From Pratylenchus scribneri (lineage: Eukaryota; Nematoda; Chromadorea; Rhabditida; Pratylenchidae), in contig JAQSEB010000208.1 in assembly GCA_030063045.1 (NCBI GenBank), positions 186,001 to 250,000 on the forward strand: 64,000 nucleotides of DNA, written 5' to 3'. Positions 21,887 to 32,960 of the stretch are shown in pieces (positions within the stretch are counted from its first letter, which is position 1; each line of letters starts with the position of its first letter). A model generated the notes under the pieces. The model saw only the letters and a program-made list of their open reading frames with translations. It had not been told where the DNA came from and searched no databases. Both the position numbers and the translations under genes were made by a program.

Positions 21887-24800
21887 TATATCATAAAAAT
21901 TTAAAATTGATATAAAATTATAATTAAAAAAATTATTAAATTTCTATTCTATGGCCTTCTTTTTTTGCAGAACATATTTTTATACCGGAATAGGAATATT
22001 ATCCAATATATTTGTATAAAATATTCGAAAATGGCGATTTTAGCTTTCGTGGATGCAAATTTTAACTCAATTTTTACCTATCTATTTTAATAATTGAACC
22101 ATTCCACATAGTATAAATTTCTTTATATATAAATGGATTAAATTTATGTATTGATTTTTTATACTAAAAATAACAATAAACGTTGTTAATTGGATTTGAA
22201 TTTTTTTAATGCATAAAAATTTAAAATTGATATAAAATTATAATTAAAAAAATTATTAAATTTCTATTCTATGGCTTTCTTTTTTTGCAGAACATATTTT
22301 TATACCGGAGTAGGAATATTATCCAATATATTTGTATAAAATATTAAAAAATGGCGATTTTAGCCTCCGTGGATGCAAATTTTAACTCAATTTTTACCTA
22401 TCTATTTTAATAATTGAACCATTCCACATAGTATAAATTTCTTTATATATAAATGGATTAAATTTATGTATTGATTTTTTATAGTAAAAATAACAATAAA
22501 CGTTGTTAATTGGATTTGAATTTTTTTAATGCATAAAAATTTAAAATTGATATAAAATTATAATTAAAAAAATTATTAAATTTCTATTCTATGGCTTTCT
22601 TTTTTTGCAGAACATATTTTTATACCGGAGTAGGAATATTATCCAATATATTTGTATAAAATATTAAAAAATGGCGATTTTAGCCTCCGTGGATGCAAAT
22701 TTTAACTCAATTTTTACCTATCTATTTTAATAATTGAACCATTCCACATAGTATAAATTTCTTTATATATAAATGGATTAAATTTATGTATTGATTTTTT
22801 ATACTAAAAATAACAATAAACGTTGTTAATTGGATTTGAATTTTTTTAATGCATAAAAATTTAAAATTGATATAAAAACATAATTAAAAAAAATTATTAA
22901 ATTTCTATTCTATGGCTTTCTTTTTTTGCAGAACATATTTTTATACCGGAATAGGAATATTAACCAATATATTTGTATAAAATATTCGAAAATGGCGATT
23001 TTTGCTTTCGTGGATGCAAATTTTAACTCAATTTTTACCTATCTATTTTAATAATTGAACCATTCCACATAGTATAAATTTCTTTAAATATAAATGGATT
23101 AAATTTATGTATTGATTTTTTATACTAAAAATAACAATAAACGTTGTTAATTGGATTTGAATTTTTTTAATGCATAAAAATTTAAAATTGATATAAAATT
23201 ATAATTAAAAAAATTATTAAATTTCTATTCTATGGCTTTCTTTTTTTGCAGAACATATTTTTATACCGGAGTAGGAATATTATCCAATATATTTGTATAA
23301 AATATTAAAAAATGGCGATTTTAGCCTCCGTGGATGCAAATTTTAACTCAATTTTTACCTATCTATTTTAATAATTGAACCATTCCACATAGTATAAATT
23401 TCTTTAAATATAAATGGATTAAATTTATGTATTGATTTTTTATAGTAAAAATAACAATAAACGTTGTTAATTGGATTTGAATTTTTTTAATGCATAAGAA
23501 TTTAAAATTGATAAAAAATTATAATTAAAAAAATTATTAAATTTCTATTCTATGGCCTTCTTTTTTTGCAGAACATATTTTTATACCGGAATAGGAATAT
23601 TAACCAATATATTTGTATAAAATATTCGAAAATGGCGATTTTAGCTTTCGTGGACGCAAATTTTAACTCAATTTTTACCTATCTATTTTAATAATTGAAC
23701 CATTCCACATAGTAATATATTTTTTAAATATAAATGGATTAAATTTATGTATTGATTTTTTATAGTAAAAATAACAATAAACGTTGTTAATTGGATTTGA
23801 ATTTTTTTAATGCATAAGAATTTAAAATTGATAAAAAATTATAATTAAAAAAATTATTGAATTTCTATTCTATGACTCTCTTTTTTTGTATAACATATTT
23901 TTATACCGGAATAGGAATATTATCCAATATATTTGTATAAAATATTCGAAAATGGCGATTTTAGCTTTCGTGGATGCAAATTTTAACTCAATTTTTACCT
24001 ATCTATTTTAATAATTGAACCATTCCACATAGTATAAATTTTTTTAAATATAAATGGATTAAATTTATGTATTGATTTTTTATAGTAAAAATAACAATAA
24101 ACGTTGTTAATTGGATTTGAATTTTTTTAATGCATAAGAATTTAAAATTGATAAAAAATTATAATTAAAAAAATTATTAAATTTCTATTCTATGACTCTC
24201 TTTTTTTGTATAACATATTTTTATACAGGAATAGGAATATTATCCAATATATTTGTATAAAATTTTCGAAAATGGCGATTTTAGCTTTCGTGGATGCAAA
24301 TTTTAACTCAATTTTTACCTATCTATTTTAATAATTGAACCCTTCCACATAGTATAAATTTCTTTATATATAAATGGATTAAATTTATGTATTGATTTTT
24401 TATACTAAAAATAACAATAGAAGTTAATAATTGGATTTGAATTTTTTTAATGCATAAGAATTTAAAATTGATAAAAAATTATAATTAAAAAAATTATTAA
24501 ATTTCTATTCTATGGCTTTCTTTTTTTGCAGAACATATTTTTATACCGGAATAGGAATATTATCCAATATATTTGTATAAAATTTTCGAAAATGGCGATT
24601 TTAGCTTTCGTGGATGCAAATTTTAACTCAATTTTTACCTATCTATTTTAATAATTGAACCATTCCACATAGTATAAATTTCTTTAGATATAAATGGATT
24701 AAATTTATGTATTGATTTTTTATACTAAAAATAACAATAGAAGTTAATAATTGGATTTGAATTTTTTTAATGCATAAGAATTTAAAATTGATAAAAAATT

Positions 24801-27800
24801 ATAATTAAAAAAATTATTAAATTTCTATTCTATGACTCTCTTTTTTTGTATAACATATTTTTATACCGGAATAAGAATATTAACCAATATATTTGTATAA
24901 AATATTCGAAAATGGCGATTTTAGCTTTCGTGGATGCAAATTTTAACTCAATTTTTACCTATCTATTTTAATAATTGAACCCTTCCACATAGTATAAATT
25001 TCTTTAAATATAAATGGATTAAATTTATGTATTGATTTTTTATACTAAAAATAACAATAAACGTTGTTAATTGGATTTGAATTTTTTTAATGCATAAGAA
25101 TTTAAAATTGATAAAAAATTATAATTAAAAAAATTATTAAATTTCTATTCTATGACTCTCTTTTTTTGTATAACATATTTTTATACCGGAATAGGAATAT
25201 TATCCAATATATTTGTATAAAATTTTCGAAAATGGCGATTTTAGCTTTCGTGGATGCAAATTTTAACTCAATTTTTACCTATCTATTTTAATAATTGAAC
25301 CCTTCCACATAGTATAAATTTCTTTAAATATAAATGGATTAAATTTATGTATTGATTTTTTATACTAAAAATAACAATAAACGTTGTTAATTGGATTTGA
25401 ATTTTTTTAATGCATAAAAATTTAAAATTGATATAAAATTATAATTAAAAAAATTATTAAATTTCTATTCTATGGCTTTCTTTTTTTGCAGAACATATTT
25501 TTATACCGGAGTAGGAATATTATCCAATATATTTGTATAAAATATTCGAAAATGGCGATTTTAGCTTTCGTGGATGCAAATTTTAACTCAATTTTTACCT
25601 ATCTATTTTAATAATTGAACCATTCCACATAGTATAAATTTCTTTAAATATAAATGGATTAAATTTATGTATTGATTTTTTATACTAAAAATAACAATAA
25701 ACGTTGTTAATTGGATTTGAATTTTTTTAATGCATAAAAATTTAAAATTGATATAAAATTATAATTAAAAAAATTATTAAATTTCTATTCTATGGCTTTC
25801 TTTTTTTGCAGAACATATTTTTATACCGGAGTAGGAATATTATCCAATATATTTGTATAAAATATTAAAAAATGGCGATTTTAGCCTCCGTGGATGCAAA
25901 TTTTAACTCAATTTTTACCTATCTATTTTAATAATTGAACCATTCCACATAGTATAAATTTCTTTAAATATAAATGGATTAAATTTATGTATTGATTTTT
26001 TATACTAAAAATAACAATAGAAGTTAATAATTGGATTTGAATTTTTTTAATGCATAAGAATTTAAAATTGATAAAAAATTATAATTAAAAAAATTATTAA
26101 ATTTCTATTCTATGACTCTCTTTTTTTGTATAACATATTTTTATACCGGAATAGGAATATTAACCAATATATTTGTATAAAATATTCGAAAATGGCGATT
26201 TTAGCTTTCGTGGATGCAAATTTTAACTCAATTTTTACCTATCTATTTTAATAATTGAACCCTTCCACATAGTATAAATTTCTTTAAATATAAATGGATT
26301 AAATTTATGTATTGATTTTTTATACTAAAAATAACAATAGAAGTTAATAATTGGATTTGAATTTTTTTAATGCATAAGAATTTAAAATTGATAAAAAATT
26401 ATAATTAAAAAAATTATTAAATTTCTATTCTATGGCTATCTTTTTTTGCAGAACATATTTTTATACCGGAATAGGAATATTAACCAATATATTTGTATAA
26501 AATATTCGAAAATGGCGATTTTAGCTTTCGTGGATGCAAATTTTAACTCAATTTTTACCTATCTATTTTAATAATTGAACCCTTCCACATAGTATAAATT
26601 TCTTTAAATATAAATGGATTAAATTTATGTATTGATTTTTTATACTAAAAATAACAATAGAAGTTAATAATTGGATTTGAATTTTTTTAATGCATAAGAA
26701 TTTAAAATTGATAAAAAATTATAATTAAAAAAATTATTAAATTTCTATTCTATGACTCTCTTTTTTTGTATAACATATTTTTATACCGGAATAGGAATAT
26801 TATCCAATATATTTGTATAAAATTTTCGAAAATGGCGATTTTAGCTTTCGTGGATGCAAATTTTAACTCAATTTTTACCTATCTATTTTAATAATTGAAC
26901 CCTTCCACATAGTATAAATTTCTTTAAATATAAATGGATTAAATTTATGTATTGATTTTTTATACTAAAAATAACAATAAACGTTGTTAATTGGATTTGA
27001 ATTTTTTTAATGCATAAGAATTTAAAATTGATAAAAAATTATAATTAAAAAAATTATTAAATTTCTATTCTATGACTCTCTTTTTTTGTATAACATATTT
27101 TTATACCGGAATAGGAATATTATCCAATATATTTGTATAAAATATTCGAAAATGGCGATTTTAGCTTTCGTGGATGCAAATTTTAACTCAATTTTTACCT
27201 ATCTATTTTAATAATTGAACCATTCCACATAGTATAAATTTCTTTAAATATAAATGGATTAAATTTATGTATTGATTTTTTAAAGTAAAAATAACTATAG
27301 ACGTTGTTAATTGGATTTGAATTTTTTTTAATGCATAAAAATTTAAAATTGATAAAAAATTATAATTAAAAAAATGATTAAATTTCTATTCTATGACTCT
27401 CTTTTTTCGTAGAACATATTTTTATACCGTAATAGGAATATTATCCAATATATTTGTATAAAATATTAAAAAATGGCGATTTTAGCCTCTGTGGATGCAA
27501 ATTTTAACTCATTTTTTATCTATCTATTTTAATAATTGAACCATTCCACATAGTATAAATTTCTTTAAATATAAATGGATTAAATCTAAGTATTGATTTT
27601 TTATAGTAAAAATAATAATAGACGTTGATAATTGGATTTGAATTTTTTTTAATGCATAAAAATTTAAAATTGATAAAAAATTATAATTAAAAAAATTATT
27701 AAATTTCTATTCTATGGCTTTCTTTTTTTGCAGAACATATTTTTATACCGGAGTAGGAATATTATCCAATATATTTGTATAAAATATTAAAAAATGGCGA

Positions 27801-27979
27801 TTTTAGCCTCCGTGGATGCAAATTTTAACTCAATTTTTACCTATCTATTTTAATAATTGAATCATTCCACATAGTATAAATTTCTTTAAATATAAATGGA
27901 TTAAATTTATGTATTGATTTTTTATAGTAAAAATAACAATAGACGTTGATAATTTGATTTGAATTTTTTAAAGCATAAA
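21887..27979. repeat. Satellite array, about 19 units of 320 bp
   Basis: Units begin near GCATAAAAATTTAAAATTGA and repeat every 320-321 bp with only a few per cent divergence. Each contains CTATTCTATGRCTYTC, a T run, AACATATTTTTATACCGG, CCAATATATTTG, AAAATGGCGATTTTAGC, CGTGGATGCAAATTTTAAC and AACCATTCCACATAG. Two main variants alternate irregularly: one with ATGGCTTTC/TGCAG/GTAGG/GCCTCCG and one with ATGACTCTC/TGTAT/ATAGG/GCTTTCG, with mosaics of both. The last two to three units are the most diverged. No unit has an open frame. Confidence 0.95.
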
Positions 27980-27980
27980 G

Positions 27981-28330
27981 GTTAGTGGGGTACTCCGCTA
28001 ACCTAAAATAATCATTAGACCAACAAATGATTACAATTAGTTAGTGGAGTACTCCGCTAACCTAAGTAATCATTAGACCAACAAATGATTACTATTAGTT
28101 AGTGAAGTACTCCGCTAACCTAAGTAATCATTAGACCAACAAATGATTACTATTAGTTGGTGGAGTACTCCGCTAACCTAAAGTATTCATTAGAACAACA
28201 AATGATTACTTTTAGTTAGTGGAGTACTCCGCTAACCAAAAGTAATCATTAGACCAACAAATGATTACTATTAGTTAGTGGAGTACTCCGCTAACCTAAA
28301 GTAATCATTAGACCAACAAATGATTACTTT
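27981..28330. repeat. Six tandem 58-59-bp units, each with two hairpins
   Basis: Units start at 27981, 28040, 28098, 28156, 28215 and 28274. Each has a palindrome GTTAG-T-GGAGTACTCC-G-CTAAC (one G-T pair) and a second stem-loop with a 10-base stem AGTAATCATT/AATGATTACT around AGACCAACA. The palindromes are conserved across units while spacers vary slightly. It starts directly at the end of the 320-bp satellite. Confidence 0.9.
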
Positions 28331-28337
28331 TGGTTAT

Positions 28338-29480
28338 TATATATTAATGAATCGTATTTTTAATATTTTCGATAATGAAATCATTGAATTAAAAGAATTG
28401 AATTAGAAAATTTAGTATATACTTTTTAAACTATTTTATGGTGCCAATTTTTAAAACCATATAATTAATACAGTTTTAATTATTTTTTAATTCAATTCTA
28501 TGAATGACATAATTCTGGATAGCCATAATAAAAAGGGTAAATGAATTATAAAAATTAAATACAAAATTTTTGTACAAACTTTTTCTTAATTTTTGTAAAA
28601 ACTTTTCCTTCTATCCATGTACATGGAATAAAAATGGATTTAATTATTTCAAACTCAATCATTTTTAAAATCTATTTATTCCATTATATATTATGAATCG
28701 TGTTATTAATATTTTCGAGAACGAAATCATTGAATTAAAAGAATTGAATTAGAAAATTTAGTATATACTTTTTAAACTATTTTATGGTGCCAATTTTTAA
28801 AACCATATAATTAATACAATTTTAGTTATTTTTTTAATTCAATTCTATTCATGACATAATTCTGGATAGCCTTAATTTTTATTATTTAGAAAAGAGTAAA
28901 AAAATTATAAAAATTCTATACAAAATTTTTGTACAAATTTTTCCTTCTCTCCATAAGCATGGCATAAAAATGGATTTAATTATTTCAAGATCAATCATTT
29001 TTATATTCTTTTTATTCCATTATATATTAATGAATCGTATTATTAATATTTTCGAGAACGAAATCATTGAATTAAAAGAATTTAATTAGAAAATTTAGTA
29101 TATACTTTTTAAACTATTTTATGGTGCCAATTTTTAAAACCATATAATTAATACAATTTTAATTATTTTTTAATCAATTCTATCCATGAAATAATTCTGG
29201 ATAGCCATAATAATATTATTTAGAAAAGGGTAAATGAATTATAAAAATTTAATACAAAATTTTTGTACAAGCTTTTCCTTAATTTTTGTACAAACTTTTC
29301 CTTCTATCCATGAACATGGAATAAAAATGGATTTAATTATTTCAAGCTCAATCATTTTTATATTCTATTTATTCCATTATATATTAATGAATCGTATTAT
29401 TAATATTTTCGAGAACGAAATCATTGAATTAAAAGAATTTAATGAAAATTTAGAATATAGCTTAAAAAACTGAGATTATG
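28338..29480. repeat. Tandem repeat of ~345 bp, 3 full copies plus an edge
   Basis: The landmark GAATCGT-TTATTAATATTTTCGA occurs at about 28349, 28694, 29032 and 29389 (spacings 338-357). Units also share CTATTTTATGGTGCC and ACAAAATTTTTGTACAA. In the first copies the frame MNRIINIFENEIIELKE is closed by a TAG. The last copy reads on through FNENLEYSLKN to a TGA at 29471-29473, giving a 79-codon frame from 29234 with a hydrophobic stretch. This may be an amplified exon or simply repeat-derived; I do not call a gene. Confidence 0.75.
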
Positions 29481-29684
29481 CCGATTCAAACAAATATAAT
29501 TTCGATGTTTTTAAAAAAGTTTTTTATTTAATCTTTATCATGTTTGGTACGATTTTTAAATTCATTCTATTTGTCGATTAAATAAATTTAATTTATTATT
29601 TCATTCATATCTCCTAATTTTATCTTTTTTCCTGAATTCTTTTCATCCTGCATCATTTTTGTACTTTAATCAAAAAAAACATCA

Positions 29685-30261
29685 ATTTCTTTCTATTATG
29701 AAGTACAAATTCTTAACAAATCAAACAGGTTAAAATTAAAAATTTATTGCAATAAAAAGAAACAAGTAAAAATTTTAATTTCTTGACTGATTTATCGATT
29801 ATTCAGTAATGACCTTGTGATGGGATTTTGCGACAAATATTTTCTGTTGGAAAATAAATGGCTTGGAGATGGGAATACTCCAATCGGAATTTTCAAAAAA
29901 AAGAGGAATTTGGATTGATGAATAATGGGTCGCATTCGGGAATGACAATGAATTTTTCAAAAATGGGAATGTGGTTGGCATTGGAATAATCCATCAAATA
30001 AATTCGAAAATAGAATGTTTTGCCACATTGAAAGACGAATATCTAGGTTTGAAAAATTTTATAATTATAATGAAAGAATAAATAAAAATTAAAAAATTAA
30101 ATTCAGGGAAGGTCGAATTGCAGACAAAATTTGCGAATATACAACTTTTTCCCGCCGTCACTCTGTATCATGCCGACGATTCAATCCGCGTAAATTTTGG
30201 CAAAAACCAATGGCAATTTAAAAAATTTCAATTTGTCTTGAATGAAGAATTTGAGAGATGA
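29685..30261 (+). pseudogene. SPRY-family pseudogene, 3' exons only
   Basis: It retains the end of one exon (FYYEVQILNKSNR, donor at about 29729), an exon at about 29805-30045 (LVMGFCDKYFLLENKWLG..., NVVGIGIIHQ, CFATL) and the last exon 30107-30261 (ELQTKFANIQLFPAV... NFGKNQWQFKKF). In the middle exon an A run at about 29895-29902 shifts the frame relative to the family, and in the family frame a TAA follows at 29923-29925. The 5' exons are missing, replaced by the tandem repeats upstream. Confidence 0.8.
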
Positions 30262-31059
30262 AAAAGCGATAGGCAAAAAAAAAGATGTATCCAATCATTA
30301 AATTTCATAATTTCTCTTTATATTTTCCTTTTCTTTTTAAATAAGTATTCACTTAAATTCCATTATGATCGCTTGAATTAATCATTTTTGCAAAAAATTA
30401 TAAATGTTCTCTATTCTTGAATAGTCATCGTGAGAGCATTTATGCTTGATTAAGAAAATTAATTTGATAAAATTTCATTGTATAATTATCAAAAAAAAAA
30501 TTATGAAATTTTCATCCGTTGAAATTTTTGAAATCATCCAAGCTAAGCCATTATTAAATTTTAAGTATAACTTCTTCCATTGCTTAAGCATAAATGTGAT
30601 TTTGCACTGATCCAAAAAAAATGTAAAATTGCCAATTAAATTGATAAAATGACGCTGATTGGTAATGTTAAAAGAGAACCGCAATTTTGGTTGATGATAT
30701 GATCAATATTTGTGGGACAATTTTATTGGCCGTAAAGAAATAAAAATTGGTTCAAGAAAATATTTGAAATAAAATTTTATACAACAATTTCAGAGTCGAA
30801 TTCATTTATAATAATTATTTTTTCAATTTTTTATTTTAACAATTTTCTTTGAAATTTGAAGATTATTTAATAAATTAAACCTACTTAATCAAATCTTAAT
30901 ATTATGCACTTTTAATAATAAGTTTAAAAAAAAATTTACAAAATAAGCAAAATATAAGCCAGCAAACGATCCAAGCCGATGTAAAACATGTATCCAAACT
31001 AGAATTAATGCAAATACAAAATATGTAATAAATAAATAAATGAAAGATGGTCAAGTGCC
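30262..31059. other. AT-rich region, nothing recognised
   Basis: No supported gene; short frames lack domain-like features. Confidence 0.4.
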
Positions 31060-31398
31060 ATAACGATTGACTGAACATGGACTGAATTCGGAGAAAACAA
31101 TGAATGGTTCAAAGAAGAAGATATTTATTTGTTAGACTTGCCATAATTTATTACCCGCTGGCAAATTCATCAATGAAATGTTTTACCACATTAAATGTCG
31201 AAATATTGGGTAAAATACTTTTGCAAAATATTTTTAAAATTGAAATATATAAATTTAGGTAAGGCTGAATTGCCGACAAAATTTGCATCGCTTAAACTTT
31301 TCCCTACCGTTTCTTTGTACTTTGGCGGCGAGACAATCATGGCAAATTTTGGAAAAGAAGAATGGAAATTCAAAAAATTCCAGCAAATTTTTGATTGA
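31060..31398 (+). pseudogene. SPRY-family pseudogene fragment
   Basis: The first part is decayed (WTEFGENNEWFKEEDIY, then in-frame stops; a recognisable SSMKCFTTLNVEILG lies before a GTAAAATA donor at about 31209). The last exon, 31259-31398, is intact and encodes KAELPTKFASLKLFPTVSLYFGG and NFGKEEWKFKKFQQIFD, followed by a stop. Upstream exons are missing. Confidence 0.75.
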
Positions 31399-32025
31399 GA
31401 TTTTGGAAATGAAAATGATCAACAGAAACAGAATTGTTGAATGAATATTAAATATTAGCAACTTTAAGAAGTAAACGAATTTTTGCTTATTTAAAAAATA
31501 AAATAAAATTGTTTGCTATTTTCAAAAAAAAGATAATAAATTGCATTTATTTAAATAAAAATATATTTTAATATTTTTTATTTTAAAAATTGTAAAATCA
31601 GATATCTTTATAAAAAATGAATAGAAAAAGAAAAGTGTTTGCTAGTTCTTCTTCAGGAAACTGAACTATTATTTTTCTTCCCTTTCCCTCATCTTCCATT
31701 TTACCTACCACAATACCATTCCCTTTTCCCTTGATTCTTTATCGTAATTTCAAATCCATTTACTTTTTCAAATCAGCATCATCTTTTACCCCCAATTTTC
31801 ACCGCACTTCTTCATTTTTATGAACTCGTTATTACGTGATATTTATTCCATTTTTCAAACCTATATCAGCAGAAAATGAAGGTTTGATTTATGATTAGCC
31901 ATCTCTTCCTAACAGATGGCCAAAAATAACAAACGAAATATGTCTATAAATATTCTGTAATTTTCATTTAAATTCATAATAAATCTCCAAATAGATTGTG
32001 AAAAATTGAAAAAAAATAAATTACT
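31399..32025. other. Intergenic region with promoter of the next gene
   Basis: CTATAAATA at about 31944-31952 lies some 76 bp upstream of the ATG at 32026 and is a plausible TATA box. Nothing else recognised. Confidence 0.45.
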
Positions 32026-32262
32026 ATGAACAACAAATATTTGACCATCTTCATGATGACACTTATATTATTCACCCTAAACAACTTTGAAATTGTCGAT
32101 TGCTGCTTTCAATGTCCCGGAATTTCAACCGACACTTGCGACTTTACCGGTGGCAATGGAAAAATCGGCGGCAAAGTGCGCAAAGTTTTTTACAAGATTG
32201 TAAATGGGATTAAATGCTGTTGCACCCCAAATGGTGCCATGGATAAGCAACATGGCAATTAA
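32026..32262 (+). CDS. Secreted seven-cysteine protein, 78 residues
   Basis: Single exon. Residues 1-25 (MNNKYLTIFMMTLILFTLNN...) are a signal peptide. The mature chain has cysteines at 26, 27, 30, 38, 64, 65 and 66: a CCxxC cluster at the start and CCC near the end, with a Gly/Lys-rich basic stretch between (GGNGKIGGKVRK). The odd number of cysteines suggests one free thiol or dimer formation. Codon use is less AT-rich than the flanks and a TATAAA box lies about 76 bp upstream. No family recognised; the size, secretion signal and cysteines fit small secreted proteins of parasites, without indicating a function. Confidence 0.75.
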   Translation: MNNKYLTIFMMTLILFTLNNFEIVDCCFQCPGISTDTCDFTGGNGKIGGKVRKVFYKIVNGIKCCCTPNGAMDKQHGN

Positions 32263-32960
32263 GAAGAGAAGCAAATGATTGCTGACTGCTGAGTTTGGTT
32301 TTTGGTATGCTCTGATGAGATGACTGAAGAAACCTTGTTAAAAATATCTTTTCTTTTTTTTATCATTTTCTTTCAATTTGTGTCAATTTCTGTCCATTTT
32401 TATCAATATTATTTATTTTTCGGTGTATAAAGTAAAATGAAGCATTTCTTTTGTGAATATTTAAATATTTTGCTGATATTTTTTGAATTTTATTAAAGAA
32501 TCGACACATATTTCTGGTAATTTTCATTAAAAACTTAAAGTAAAAAATTTCTGTGTTACAGAAAAACATTGAATTTTAAATTTTCAGAAAAGAGTATTAA
32601 AAATGCAGAAAATATATACTGAATTATTAATTTATTTAAAAATTTGCTTTAGACAAACAAAACCAATACCCAATTAATAGATTTGTCAAGAAGCATAATT
32701 TGATATTAATTTGGCTGATTACTCAATTTTTTAAACAAAAACAAAAGATGGTTTAACGGTATAAATCTTATAATTCAGACCAAACCACATGACAAATATT
32801 CAATGCGTTTAATATTTTTATTTACGATTGTTTTTATGTTTAGTTGTATAGGATAAACCGGTAAACCGTTAAAATTAAAATCTTTTCTGCATATACTTAT
32901 TTCTGATACTTTTTTCTACAAATTAAATACTATTAATACATTAATTAATTAAATTTACAG
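32263..32960. other. Intergenic region, nothing recognised
   Basis: AT-rich; no supported gene before the M13-like exons. Confidence 0.4.

Noticed and set aside
21887..28330. CRISPR-like array
   Set aside because: The arrays are uniform tandem repeats without variable spacers, in a eukaryotic, intron-containing context.
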